DNA of 64,000 nt, taken from NCBI GenBank assembly GCA_034428935.1, contig DAOUHB010000125.1, positions 18,557-82,556 on the forward strand. The letters are read 5' to 3'. A program made the translations under genes and the position numbers. Shown in pieces: positions 33,329 to 43,028 of this stretch. The number at the start of each line of letters is the position of its first letter. Position 1 is the first letter of the stretch. The notes under the pieces were generated by a model. The model was not told the origin of the DNA. It saw only the letters and a program-made list of their open reading frames with translations, and did no database searches. Source of the stretch: JAAYZQ01 sp034428935 (GTDB taxonomy: Bacteria > Chloroflexota > Anaerolineae > JAAYZQ01).

Positions 33329-35926
33329 ATGATCATCGTCGTCGCCTGGTGGTTCTGGTTACAAGTGATGGGCCTGGCAGCCCTGCCCCTCACCTATCGG
33401 TTTTTTGCGCGGCTGCCCGGCCGGGGCTATGCCTTTGCCCGGCCCCTGGGCCTGCTGCTGAGCTGTTATGTCTTGTGGCTCGGCGGCTCGCTGGGGCTGC
33501 TGCGAAACAGCACGGGGGGAGCGCTCCTGGCCATCGGGCTGGTGGCCGCCGTCTCGCTGGTCGTCTACCACCGCGGCCGCCGCGGCACGGAGGGGCAGGA
33601 TGACCCGGGGCTGCTGGCCTGGCTCCGGGCCAATCCCCGCCTCGTGGTCGCCGTGGAGCTGCTCTTTGCCGGCGCCCTGGCCTTCTGGTCGGTCCTGCGC
33701 GCCTACTCCCCGGAGCTGATGACCGCCGGCGGCGAGAAGTTCATGGAGATCATGTACCTGAACTCTATCGGGCGCAGCGAGTATTTTCCGCCCCACGACG
33801 CCTGGCTCGCCGGCTATGGCATCAGCTACTACTATTTCGGCTACATCATGATGGCCACCCTCACGCGCCTGGCCGGGTTCGCCGCCCATCTCACCTTTAA
33901 CGTGGGCCTGGCCTCCCTCCTGGCCCTGACCTGCACCGGCGCCTTTGGCCTGGTCTACGAGTTGGTCAGGAGCACCCGGCGGGCCGAGACGCGAGCCGGG
34001 GGCCGCGGACAAAAGCCCGTTGCCTGGGGACTGCTGGGCGCGGCCCTCGTGGCGGTCATGGGCAACCTGGAGGGCTTTCTGGAGGTCCTGTACAGCGCCC
34101 GCCTGCTGCCCGTGGCCTTCTGGCAGTGGCTGGACATCGAGGAGATCAACCAAGCCTTCACCGCCGGGCAGCCGGCCAGCCTGCTGCCCACGCGCAGCGG
34201 CTGGTGGTGGTGGCGCGCCTCGCGGGTGATCCGCGATCTGGACCCCCTCGGCCAGCCCATGCCGGTGCAGCCCATCGACGAGTTCCCGGGGTTCAGCTTT
34301 CTCCTGGGCGACATGCACCCCCACGTCCTGGCGCTTCCCTTTGTGCTCCTGGCCCTGATCCTGGCCTTCCGGGCCTTGCGCACCGGCGCAGAACCGGCCG
34401 GGGCGGCGCCCTGGTGGCTGCCCGTGCGGCGCCTGCCGCTGCTGGTGCCCCTCTGCCTGGGCGGCCTGGCCTTTCTGAACACCTGGGACTTTCCCATCTA
34501 CTGGCTGATCTTTGTGGTGGCCTACGGGCTCGGTCGCTGGCGGGAGTATGGTGCCCTGCACTGGCCCTTGCTGCGGGACGTGGCGCTGACGGGCGGCGCG
34601 GCGGCGGTCCTGGGCCTGCTTCTCTACCTGCCCTTCTACATCGGCTTCCAATCCCAGGCCGGCGGGCTGCTGCCCACCCTGTACGTCGGCACGCGCTTCC
34701 GGCAGTATTTCGTCATGTTCGGGCCGTTCCTGGTCGCCCTGGCCGGGCTGCTGCTGTTCGTCGCCCGCCGCGAGGTAAAGGCGCGCGGCGTGGCGCCCGG
34801 CAGCCTGCTGCGCCGCTGGCTGGGCTGGACGGCCGCCCTGTTGGTGCTGCCCCTGGCCATCATGCTCGCCCTCGTCCTGGGGCTGCTGCTCACCGAGGCG
34901 GGACGCCAGGCGCTGGAGGGCATTCGCCAGAACCCGGCGGTCTATGCCATCGTCGGCGACAAGCCCTGGCCTGCCGTCCTGGCCCAGCTCGTCGCCGTCA
35001 AGCTGCGCACCTGGGTCATGCCCCTGGTCGTCGCCGGCCTGGCGGGACTCGGTGCGGCGCTCCTGCAGGGCCGGTTCACCGGCGCCGAGCGGGGGGCAGG
35101 GGGTGGCTCGGACCCCTCCCCGGCGGGCCCGGGCACCATGGAACTCGAGGCGGGGGAACCGGGCGATGAGGGGAGCGACGCCGCGCGGCACGCGCTGGGC
35201 TTTGCCCTGCTGTGCGCCGTGGCCGGCCTGCTGCTGACCCTGAGCGTCGAGTTTGTCTACCTGGTGGACAATTTCGGCGTGCGGATGAACACCATCTTCA
35301 AGTTCTACTTCCAGGCCTGGGTGCTCATGGGCGTCGCCAGCGCCTTTGGCGTCTACTGGCTGAGCCGCGGCCGCCGGGCTTCCGCCTTGCGAACCGGCGT
35401 CCTGGTCGCCTTCTGGCTGCTGTTCGCCATGGGCATGGTCTATCCCCTGCTGGGCAACTACAGCCGGGCCGGCGGCTTCCAGAGCCCGCCGACCCTGGAC
35501 GGCACGGCGTACCTGGCGCAGAGCCAGCCGGACGACTATCAGGCCATCACCTGGCTGAACGAGAACGTGGAGGGCGCACCGGTCATCCTGGAGGCGCCCG
35601 GCGCGGGCGCCAGCTCGTACGTCTACGAGGGCCGCGTCTCGGCCCTCACCGGCCTGCCAACGCTCCTCGGCTGGGCGGGCCACGAAGGCCAGTGGCGCGG
35701 CAGCTACGAGATCCAGGGCGCCCGCGAGCCCGACATTGCGACGATCTATAATACGCTGGATCCGGCCGCGGCCGAGACGCTGCTGCGGGAGTATGGCGTG
35801 ACCTACGTCTACGTCGGCCCCCTGGAGCGGAGCAAGTACGATCCCCGCGCCCTGGCCAAGTTCGCGCGGTTCATGGAGATCGTGTACGAGGAAGCGGACG
35901 TCACGATCTACAAAATGAGCAAATAG
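33329..35926 (+). CDS. Chlor_Arch_YYY (DUF2298) membrane protein
   Basis: 865 residues, about 18 hydrophobic segments. It has the same marks as the second half of the 1,625-residue protein: HDAWLAGYGISYYYFGYIMMA, DEFPGFSFLLGDMHPHVLALP, NTWDFPIYWLIF and MNTIFKFYFQAWVLMG, then a C-terminal outside domain that ends YGVTYVYVGPLERSKY. So the cluster holds a fused and a stand-alone copy of this domain. Known only as a Chloroflexi/Archaea family; the neighbours suggest a part in building or flipping lipid-linked glycans. It is 79 bases after the anti-sigma gene and 10 bases before the next. Confidence 0.87.
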   Translation: MIIVVAWWFWLQVMGLAALPLTYRFFARLPGRGYAFARPLGLLLSCYVLWLGGSLGLLRNSTGGALLAIGLVAAVSLVVYHRGRRGTEGQDDPGLLAWLRANPRLVVAVELLFAGALAFWSVLRAYSPELMTAGGEKFMEIMYLNSIGRSEYFPPHDAWLAGYGISYYYFGYIMMATLTRLAGFAAHLTFNVGLASLLALTCTGAFGLVYELVRSTRRAETRAGGRGQKPVAWGLLGAALVAVMGNLEGFLEVLYSARLLPVAFWQWLDIEEINQAFTAGQPASLLPTRSGWWWWRASRVIRDLDPLGQPMPVQPIDEFPGFSFLLGDMHPHVLALPFVLLALILAFRALRTGAEPAGAAPWWLPVRRLPLLVPLCLGGLAFLNTWDFPIYWLIFVVAYGLGRWREYGALHWPLLRDVALTGGAAAVLGLLLYLPFYIGFQSQAGGLLPTLYVGTRFRQYFVMFGPFLVALAGLLLFVARREVKARGVAPGSLLRRWLGWTAALLVLPLAIMLALVLGLLLTEAGRQALEGIRQNPAVYAIVGDKPWPAVLAQLVAVKLRTWVMPLVVAGLAGLGAALLQGRFTGAERGAGGGSDPSPAGPGTMELEAGEPGDEGSDAARHALGFALLCAVAGLLLTLSVEFVYLVDNFGVRMNTIFKFYFQAWVLMGVASAFGVYWLSRGRRASALRTGVLVAFWLLFAMGMVYPLLGNYSRAGGFQSPPTLDGTAYLAQSQPDDYQAITWLNENVEGAPVILEAPGAGASSYVYEGRVSALTGLPTLLGWAGHEGQWRGSYEIQGAREPDIATIYNTLDPAAAETLLREYGVTYVYVGPLERSKYDPRALAKFARFMEIVYEEADVTIYKMSK

Positions 35927-35936
35927 GAATCGAAGC

Positions 35937-37868
35937 ATGGATTGGTTGCTGGACGAAGGTGAGTACGAGGTGCCGCCCGAGCGGCACGAAGAGCCGGGCG
36001 TGGCCGCGGCCGGGGCATCGACGGCCGTGATCCTGGAGCGGGTGGGCTGGGTCCTGGCGGGGCTCGTGGCCGCGGTGCTGCGCCTGGGCGCTCTGGGGCT
36101 GCGGCCCCTGGGCGAAGGGGAAGCGGAGCAGGCGCTGGCTGCCTACCGTTTCGCCCAGGGAAGCATCCAGGCAGCCCCGGCCGGGACGCTGCCAGCGCTC
36201 TTGAGCGGGAACGTCGCGGTCTTTGGCCTGTTCGGAGCCAACGACTGGACGGCGCGGCTGTGGCCCGCCCTCGCCGGCCTGGCGCTGGCCCTGCTGCCCT
36301 ACCTGCTGCGGCACCGGCTGGGCCGCGGCGGAGCGCTGGCCGCCTCGCTGCTCCTGGCCATCTCGCCCACGGCGGTGTGGAGCGCCCGGGGCCTGGACGG
36401 CGCCACGCTGGCCGCCGCCTGTGGCCTGGCCCTGGTGGTGGGCCTGATCCTCGTCGTGGACGGGCAAAGGCGTTGGGGGTTGACCCTGGCGGCGGTGGGC
36501 CTGGGGTTGGGGCTCGCCTCGGCACCGGGCTTTTATTCGGTGCTGCTGGGCCTCCTCCTGTTCGGGCTGGGGCTGGCCCTTGCCCGGCGGTCCCTGGGCC
36601 GCGATTGGGGGTGGGAGGCGCTGGCCGGGGCCTATGACGCCCTGCGCGCCGACCCGGATCACATTCCCTGCGCTCAGGGCATGCGGCTGCGGCAGGCCGC
36701 CGTCCTCGCCGGGGGGACCCTGCTCCTATCGGCGACGGCTTTTGCCCTGCATCCGGCCGGCATCGGCCACACGGCCGACCTCCTGGGCGCCTGGGTGCGC
36801 GGCTTTCTGCCGGAGACCGGGGAGCAGTCGGCCCTCTACCTGCTGCTGGTCCTGGCGAGGTACGAGCTGCTGATCCTGTTGCCCGCCGCCGGCCTGGGCC
36901 TGGCGGCCCTGGGGCGCCGGCTGGCCCACCACCATCCGTCCGCTGCCCCCCCGCCGGCCGGCCTGTCCCACACCGCCGTCCTGGGATTCTGGGCGGTGGC
37001 CGCCCTGGTGCTGGCCCTGGTCGCGCATCGAACGGCCGGGGACCTCCTGCTGGCCCTCGTGCCCCTGGCGCTGCTGGCCGGTGAGGGGATGGAACGCGCC
37101 TGGTACTGGATCCGGGCTCGCGTCTATTGGGGCGAGGCGTGGCTGGTGGCAGGGGTCGGCCTGGCGCTGGCCGTCTTCCTGTACCTGCAACTGGCCTTTG
37201 TCGCCCGCAGCAGCAGTGGCGCAACGGTCTCGGTAGCGGGCGTGACCATGTATGCCACGACCACCTACCTCATCCTGGCTGCCGTGGCCGTGGTGCTCCT
37301 GGTGGCGCTGGCTGCCGTGGCCTACTTCTGGCGCGGCAGGGAGCTCCTGGCCGCCGGTGTCTCGCTGGCGGCGGTCACCATCCTGGGCCTGATCACCGTC
37401 AAGGCCATGTGGGGGCCGAGCTTTGGCCGCGCCAGCGACCCGCGAGAGCTGCTCGTCGCGCCCGAGCGAGCCACCTCGCCCCGGGTGCGGCTGCTGGCCA
37501 GCGAGCTGGAAGAGCTGTCGCTGGAGCTGCGGGGCGACGCCCACACCCTGCCGGTCACCGTCGACGCCGGCACCGGCCCCGTCGTGGCCTGGTACCTGCG
37601 CCACTGGCCGGTGACGAGCGTGGAGTCCCTGTCTTCGCCGCCCGAGACGATGGCCGCCGTCACGCTGGCCCAGGCTTGCGCCGAGCCGGGCGAATGCGAC
37701 CCGGCCATCGGCGAGACCTTTGCCGGGCAGGGCTTTCCCCTGAGGAGCCACTGGCTGCCCTGGGGCCTGTGGGGCCAGGATCTGCTCCGCTGGCTGATGT
37801 TCGGCGAGGGCGCCGAGCCCATCGTCGACCGGGAGGTGGTCCTGTGGGTGGCCGACACGGGCAACTGA
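35937..37868 (+). CDS. GT-C glycosyltransferase-like membrane protein, diverged
   Basis: 643 residues, about 13 hydrophobic segments. Layout follows the Agl23/GT39 type of the next gene: LRPLGEGEAEQALAAYRF stands where the active family has an Asp-Glu motif after helix 1, then NDWTARLWPALAG and LLAISPTAVWSARGLDG match NDYTARIVPALFG and LLISPSFLYYSRYIR-type segments of the neighbour. The acidic catalytic pair is replaced by GEGE, so activity is doubtful. It starts 10 bases after the YYY gene and ends 45 bases before the Agl23-type gene, so the three form one unit. Confidence 0.72.
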   Translation: MDWLLDEGEYEVPPERHEEPGVAAAGASTAVILERVGWVLAGLVAAVLRLGALGLRPLGEGEAEQALAAYRFAQGSIQAAPAGTLPALLSGNVAVFGLFGANDWTARLWPALAGLALALLPYLLRHRLGRGGALAASLLLAISPTAVWSARGLDGATLAAACGLALVVGLILVVDGQRRWGLTLAAVGLGLGLASAPGFYSVLLGLLLFGLGLALARRSLGRDWGWEALAGAYDALRADPDHIPCAQGMRLRQAAVLAGGTLLLSATAFALHPAGIGHTADLLGAWVRGFLPETGEQSALYLLLVLARYELLILLPAAGLGLAALGRRLAHHHPSAAPPPAGLSHTAVLGFWAVAALVLALVAHRTAGDLLLALVPLALLAGEGMERAWYWIRARVYWGEAWLVAGVGLALAVFLYLQLAFVARSSSGATVSVAGVTMYATTTYLILAAVAVVLLVALAAVAYFWRGRELLAAGVSLAAVTILGLITVKAMWGPSFGRASDPRELLVAPERATSPRVRLLASELEELSLELRGDAHTLPVTVDAGTGPVVAWYLRHWPVTSVESLSSPPETMAAVTLAQACAEPGECDPAIGETFAGQGFPLRSHWLPWGLWGQDLLRWLMFGEGAEPIVDREVVLWVADTGN

Positions 37869-37913
37869 GGCACATCATACGACGGATTACCGACTTACAG
37901 TGCGAGGTCTAGA

Positions 37914-40900
37914 ATGGAAATAGAGCACGAAAAGGCCTGGTTCGACCGGCCGCTGGCCGAGATTCTGAGGCCGAACTGGGAAAAAGCAATCTATGTTCTC
38001 ATCTTTGTCCTGGCGGTCGTCAGCCGCTTCTGGGACCTGGGGGCGCGGGCCATGAGCCACGACGAGAGCCTGCACGCCCTCTATTCCTATTACCTGTACA
38101 GCGGCTCGGGGTACATCCACAACCCCATGATGCACGGGCCGTTCCTGTTCCACGCCAACGCCCTCATCTACTTCCTGTTCGGCGACAACGACTACACGGC
38201 GCGCATCGTCCCGGCCCTGTTCGGCATCTTTATGGTTATGAGCCCGCTCCTGCTGCGGCGCTGGCTGGGCCGCGGCGGGGCCATCGTCGCCTCGATCATG
38301 CTCCTCATCTCGCCGTCGTTCCTCTACTACTCGCGCTACATCCGGAACGACATCTATATCACCGTCTGGACGATGCTGCTCATTGCCGCCCTGTTTCACT
38401 TTATCCGCAGCCGGGACCCGCGCTGGTTCTACCTCGGCGCGGCGGTGCTGATGCTGTCGCTGGCCACCAAGGAGAACGCCTACATCTTTGGCTTTATCGG
38501 CCTGATCTTTATCCTGGAGCTCCTCGTCTGGGAGCGGGCGCGGCCTGCGATGCAGTTGTGGCTCTACGTGGGCGTTGCCGTGGCGAGCATCGCGCTCCTG
38601 GCCATTGCCAGCCTGCTGGGAGGACCGCCGGCAGCGGCTGCCGGCGAGGAGGCCGCCGGGGTGACCGGGGTCGCCAAGCTGGTGCAGGCGCTGGTCATCG
38701 TGCTGGGCGGGACCCTGCCGGCGGCCCTCGTCAGCGCCAGCCTGCTGCGCTCGCGCCACCCCGAGCCCAGCAGCATCACCGAGGCGGCTCGCAGCCTGTC
38801 GTGGCAGAACTGGCTGATGGCCATCATCGTCATGTTCCTGATCTATGCCCTGCTCTTTACCACCTTTTTCACCAATCCCCTGGGACTGGGCACGGGCGTC
38901 GCTGGCTCCATCGGCTATTGGCTGGCACAGCAAGAAGTGGAGCGCGGCGGGCAGCCGTGGTTCTACTACCTCCTGGTGCTGCCCATGTACGAGTTCGTGC
39001 CCCTGCTCTTTAGCTTTGTGGCGACCATCTACTACCTGATCCGCGGCGCAGGGGGCCGGCGCATCGCCGCCTCGCCGGAGGCGGAAGCAGAGGACCGCGC
39101 CGCCGCCGACTCGAACTCGCGGTTCGTGGCCTTCCTGATCTTCTGGAACGTGACCACCCTGTTCACCTATAGCTGGGCCGGCGAAAAGATGCCCTGGCTG
39201 GTGGTCCATCCGGCCCTGCCCATGATCATCCTCAGCGCCAAGTTCCTGGGCGACATCCTGGGCCCGGTGAACTGGCGCGAGATCTGGGACAGGGGCGGGG
39301 CCATCCTGGCCCTGCTGCTGCCCGTGACGGCCTTTGGGCTCTTTATGCTGCTGCGCCTGCAGCCCTTCCAGGGCCTTTCCCTGTCCAACCTCCAGGAGAC
39401 GGGGAACTGGATCACCGCCTTGCTGGTGACGCTGCTCCTGGTGCTCCTGACGCTGGCGGCCATGCGCCGCCTGGGAGGGCGCCGCGTCCTCCTGGTAGCC
39501 CTGGCCACGACGGCGGTCTTTTTGTCCTTCTTTACCGTGCGCTTTGCCTGGATGGCGGCCTTTATCAACTATGACTATGCCACCGAGCTGCTGGTCTATG
39601 CCCACGGCGGGGCCGACGTCAAGCCCACCCTGGCCGAGATCGCCGAGATCTCGCGGCGGACGGTGGGCGACAAGATGATCGAGGTGGCCTACGACAGCGA
39701 CGTGTCGTGGCCCCTGGAATGGTACATGCGCGAGTATCCCAATCGCAAGTTCTACGGCGAGACGCCGACCCGGGAGTCGATGGACGTGCCCATCGTCCTG
39801 GCCGGCGACAAGAACGACGGCAAGGTACAGCCCTTCATGGGCGACCGCTATCACCGCTTCAAGCGGCGCCTGGTGTGGTGGCCCAACCAGCAATACATGG
39901 ACCTGACGCTGGACCGCATCCGCGAGATCCTCACCTCGCCGGAGCAGCGCGAGATCCTGTGGGATATTCTCTACTACCGCAAATATCCGCGCACGCCCGA
40001 CGACTGGTACCACGTCCATAACTTTTACCTGTACATCCGCAAGGACGTGGCCGCCCAGATCTGGGACTATGGGGCCCGGCCGGCCGAGGCCGTGGAGCTG
40101 CCGCCCGACCCCTACCTGGACACGCACGTCGATCTGGAGGCCGCGCAGATCTGGGGCGGGCAGGTGGGCACCGAGCCCGGCCAGTTCAACCATCCCCGGG
40201 GCGTGGCCGTCGGGCCCCAGGGCAACCTGTACGTCGTCGACTCGGACAACCATCGCGTGCAGGCGTTCGATCCCGGCGGCAACCTGCTGGGACAGTGGGG
40301 CAGCAACTGCAACCTGGACACCCAACTCGGCTGCGAGGACCCCGATGGCAGCGGGCCCCTGGCCCTGGGCGACGGGCAGTTCCAGGAGCCGTGGGGCATC
40401 GCCGTGAGCGCCGAGGGACGGGTTTACGTGGCCGACACCTGGAACCACCGGGTGCAGGTCTTTGACGCCGGCGGCACCTTTCTCACCAAGTGGGGCTTTT
40501 ACGGGCAGACGGCAACCGACGCCCGCTACTTTTACGGGCCGCGCGACATTGCCGTCGACGCCCAGGGGCGGGTGTTCGTCACCGATACGGGCAACAAGCG
40601 CGTCGTCGTGTTCGATGCCGAGGGGAACATGATCGACCAGTGGGGCGAGGAAGGGCCCCTGCCCGGGGCCTTTGCCGAGCCGGTAGGCCTCGACGTCGAC
40701 GACGAGGGCAACATCTATGTCGCCGACACCTGGAACCAGCGGGTGCAGGTGTTCGACGCGAACCTGGACTTCCTGCGAGAGTGGCCGGTGGACGCCTGGT
40801 ACGGCCAGTCGGTGGTCAACAAGCCATTCCTGGCCGTGGACGGACAGCGGCGCGTATACATTACCGATCCCGAGGGCTATCGCGTGGCCGTCTTTGGCCC

Positions 40901-41057
40901 GGAGGGAGAGGTGGTGGCCACCTTTGGCCTCTACGGCTTTGACAACCTGTCCTTCAGCCTGCCGTCCGGGATTGACGTCGACGACGAGGGCAACGTCTAT
41001 GTGGCCGACACCGATGGCCACCGCGTGATGAGGTTCCCGCCCATCGGCGAGCAGTAG
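37914..41057 (+). CDS. Agl23-type membrane glycosyltransferase/flippase-associated protein with NHL propeller
   Basis: 1,047 residues. The first 560 hold about 13 hydrophobic segments with the acidic motif MSHDESLHALYSYYLYSG, HNPMMHGPFLFH, LLISPSFLYYSRYIRND and WAGEKMPWLVVH. This is the TIGR03663 type (flippase activity-associated protein Agl23), named from archaeal N-glycosylation. After an outside linker domain (about 570-745), the C terminus has six NHL-like blades from about residue 755, each with a pattern such as YVADTWNHRVQVFD, giving a six-bladed propeller outside the cell. The propeller may bind glycan or protein. It closes the cluster; hairpins downstream separate it from the convergent cdd. 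Confidence 0.88.
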   Translation: MEIEHEKAWFDRPLAEILRPNWEKAIYVLIFVLAVVSRFWDLGARAMSHDESLHALYSYYLYSGSGYIHNPMMHGPFLFHANALIYFLFGDNDYTARIVPALFGIFMVMSPLLLRRWLGRGGAIVASIMLLISPSFLYYSRYIRNDIYITVWTMLLIAALFHFIRSRDPRWFYLGAAVLMLSLATKENAYIFGFIGLIFILELLVWERARPAMQLWLYVGVAVASIALLAIASLLGGPPAAAAGEEAAGVTGVAKLVQALVIVLGGTLPAALVSASLLRSRHPEPSSITEAARSLSWQNWLMAIIVMFLIYALLFTTFFTNPLGLGTGVAGSIGYWLAQQEVERGGQPWFYYLLVLPMYEFVPLLFSFVATIYYLIRGAGGRRIAASPEAEAEDRAAADSNSRFVAFLIFWNVTTLFTYSWAGEKMPWLVVHPALPMIILSAKFLGDILGPVNWREIWDRGGAILALLLPVTAFGLFMLLRLQPFQGLSLSNLQETGNWITALLVTLLLVLLTLAAMRRLGGRRVLLVALATTAVFLSFFTVRFAWMAAFINYDYATELLVYAHGGADVKPTLAEIAEISRRTVGDKMIEVAYDSDVSWPLEWYMREYPNRKFYGETPTRESMDVPIVLAGDKNDGKVQPFMGDRYHRFKRRLVWWPNQQYMDLTLDRIREILTSPEQREILWDILYYRKYPRTPDDWYHVHNFYLYIRKDVAAQIWDYGARPAEAVELPPDPYLDTHVDLEAAQIWGGQVGTEPGQFNHPRGVAVGPQGNLYVVDSDNHRVQAFDPGGNLLGQWGSNCNLDTQLGCEDPDGSGPLALGDGQFQEPWGIAVSAEGRVYVADTWNHRVQVFDAGGTFLTKWGFYGQTATDARYFYGPRDIAVDAQGRVFVTDTGNKRVVVFDAEGNMIDQWGEEGPLPGAFAEPVGLDVDDEGNIYVADTWNQRVQVFDANLDFLREWPVDAWYGQSVVNKPFLAVDGQRRVYITDPEGYRVAVFGPEGEVVATFGLYGFDNLSFSLPSGIDVDDEGNVYVADTDGHRVMRFPPIGEQ

Positions 41058-41072
41058 GCGGAACGGACAACG

Positions 41073-41187
41073 CCGGCCGCCCGCCCCCCACTCTCCCCTC
41101 AGGGTGGGGGTGCGGCGGCCGGCGAGAGAATCATCGCGGCCGGCGGCCAGAGGTGAAAGATGAGCGCGCCCGGGGTTGGGCGCGCTC
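41073..41187. terminator. hairpin region between convergent genes
   Basis: Two inverted repeats in the gap 41058-41234: an imperfect long one with arms CGCCGGCCGC and GCGGCGGCCGGCG (about 41073-41126), and a perfect ten-base one GAGCGCGCCC/GGGCGCGCTC with loop GGGGTT (41162-41187). Neither is followed by a T run. A two-way termination role is inferred. Confidence 0.5.
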
Positions 41188-41234
41188 GATTCATCTGGTC
41201 GCTGTGATAGCGCGTTCGGCGATGCCCGCCCGGC

Positions 41235-41654
41235 CTAGCCGAGCTGATCGGGGGTGAAACCGGCGGGCAGCAGCTCGGCAATGGTGAATGAGCGCACGTC
41301 GCCCTTGGTGTCGGCCACCAGGACGCGCAGATCGCCCTCGGGGCCCCCGAACTCGCGCAGGATCTGCCGGCAAGCGCCGCAGGGTGTGGCCCCCGTCTCG
41401 GTGACGACGGCGATGGCCTCAAATCTCCGCTCGCCCTCCGAGACGGCCTTGGTCAAGGCCGTGCGCTCGGCGCAGGTGGTCAGGGGATAGGACGCGTTTT
41501 CGACGTTGCATCCCGTGTAGACGCGGCCGGAGCGCCCCAGCAAGGCCGCTCCGACTGGAAATCCAGAATAGGGCGCGTAGGCCTTTTCGCGGGCCCCGGC
41601 CGCCAGGGCCACCAACTCGCGGTCGCTCGTTGTCTCGCTCGTCTTCTGGATCAT
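41235..41654 (-). CDS. cdd: cytidine deaminase
   Basis: 139 residues. It deaminates cytidine and deoxycytidine to uridine in salvage. Zinc ligands are the cysteines of TTCAERTAL and TPCGACRQIL, with the catalytic Glu in CAE; AYAPYSGFPVGAALL and GCNVENASYPLT bind the nucleoside. The ATG at 41654 overlaps the stop of the corC-like gene in ATGA, so the two are translationally coupled; a GTG nine bases upstream is less likely. Last gene of a glmU-corC-cdd unit. Confidence 0.95.
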   Translation of the reverse strand: MIQKTSETTSDRELVALAAGAREKAYAPYSGFPVGAALLGRSGRVYTGCNVENASYPLTTCAERTALTKAVSEGERRFEAIAVVTETGATPCGACRQILREFGGPEGDLRVLVADTKGDVRSFTIAELLPAGFTPDQLG

Positions 41655-43027
41655 GGCGTCCACCGTCTCTTTCCGTTGCCGTTTCCGTTGGCCTGTTTCC
41701 CCGCGGGGTCCGGCGTCTCCGGCTCCCCCTCGGGCTGGATGGAAGGGGGCAGGTACCGCCGGACGCGCACCTTGCGAATGCGCCGGCCGGCCACCGATTC
41801 GACAACAAACTCCAGGTCGTCGTAGGCCACCTGGTCGCCGGGCGCCGGGACCTTGCCCAGCTCGGTGTAGATAAAGCCGCCCAGGGTGTCGTTGTCTTCC
41901 GTGGGCAAGGAAACATCCATCAGGCGGTTCAGATCGTCCAGGTCTACCCGGGCATCGAACACGTACTCGTTCTCGTCCACGAACTCCACAAAGGGCTCCT
42001 CGGTGTCATACTCGTCCTGGATCTCGCCCACGATCTCTTCCAGCAGGTCCTCGATGGTGACCAGGCCGGCCACGCCGCCGTACTCGTCGACGACGATGGC
42101 CATGTGCACCCGCCTCTGCTGCAGGTCGGGTAGCAGCTCGCTCGCCCTCTTGGTCTCGGGGACGAAATACGCCTCGCGCAACAGGCCCTTGAGGGGCACG
42201 TCGATGCGGCCATCGCGCAGGTAGGGCAGCAGATCCTTGGCATAGAGCAGCCCTTCGATGTTGTCGATGGTCTCGTGAAAGACGGGGATGCGCGAGTGGC
42301 CGGCCTGCATGATGGTCTCCAGCGCCTCGAGAAGGGGCGTCGTCACCTCCAGGGCCACGACGTCGATGCGCGGCACCATCACCTCGCGGGTCATGGTGTC
42401 GCCCAGGTCAAAGATGGAGTAGATCATCTCCTTCTCTTCTTCTTCGAGGACGCCTTCTTCTTCGCCGGCGTCGACCAGGGTCCTGATCTCTTCTTCTGTC
42501 ACAAAGGGCATTTCGCTGCGCGTGCCGGCGCCAAAGATCCGGGCGATGCCGTTGCTGATCCAGACCACCAGGCGCACCACGGGCATGAACAGGGTGGCGA
42601 GCAGGTTCAGCGGGCGGGCCAGGGCCAGGGTCAGCCTCTCGCTGTGGTGTACGCCCAGGGCTTCGGGCACGAGCTGGGCCAGGATCAACATTGCCAGGGC
42701 AGCCAGGAACACGACAAAAAAGAAGACCACGGGGTAGCTGGCCGCGCCCAGCCAGGGTTCGACGAGCGTCGCCAGGGGCTGCACCGTGGTTATGGCCACC
42801 ACCGCGCTGGCAAAAGAGCTGGTGAGCACCAGGCCCAGTTGGGTCGTCGCCAGGAGCCGGCTCGCGTCGTCGGCCAGCCTCTCGGCAATGCGTGCCGAGG
42901 CGACGCCCTCTTCGACGAGCTGGCGCAACCGCGGTTTGCGCACGTTTATGAGGGCCACACGGGCCATGCTCAGGATGGCATTGACCGTGATGAGACCCAC
43001 CAGCAAAAGCACCTCCCAGAGGGTCAC
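41651..43027 (-). CDS. CNNM/CorC-type transporter (DUF21, CBS pair, CorC_HlyC domain)
   Basis: 458 residues. A DUF21 membrane domain (about 1-190, four hydrophobic segments), a CBS pair (about 205-325, with MVPRIDVVALEV and VVDEYGGVAGLVTIEDLLEEIVG) and a CorC_HlyC domain (about 345-425, with DLNRLMDVSLP and TLGGFIYTELGKVP). This is the hemolysin-C/CorC/MpfA family that exports or controls magnesium and perhaps other divalent ions. The GTG start follows GGAGGTG with good spacing. One base separates it from the glmU stop; it overlaps cdd by four bases. Confidence 0.92.
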   Translation of the reverse strand: MTLWEVLLLVGLITVNAILSMARVALINVRKPRLRQLVEEGVASARIAERLADDASRLLATTQLGLVLTSSFASAVVAITTVQPLATLVEPWLGAASYPVVFFFVVFLAALAMLILAQLVPEALGVHHSERLTLALARPLNLLATLFMPVVRLVVWISNGIARIFGAGTRSEMPFVTEEEIRTLVDAGEEEGVLEEEEKEMIYSIFDLGDTMTREVMVPRIDVVALEVTTPLLEALETIMQAGHSRIPVFHETIDNIEGLLYAKDLLPYLRDGRIDVPLKGLLREAYFVPETKRASELLPDLQQRRVHMAIVVDEYGGVAGLVTIEDLLEEIVGEIQDEYDTEEPFVEFVDENEYVFDARVDLDDLNRLMDVSLPTEDNDTLGGFIYTELGKVPAPGDQVAYDDLEFVVESVAGRRIRKVRVRRYLPPSIQPEGEPETPDPAGKQANGNGNGKRRWTP

Positions 43028-43028
43028 C

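Noticed and set aside
37887..41021. A 1,044-codon open frame on the reverse strand opposite the Agl23-NHL gene
   Set aside because: It is the mirror of a high-GC gene with strong family motifs on the forward strand; its translation is rich in Gly, His and Arg and matches no family.
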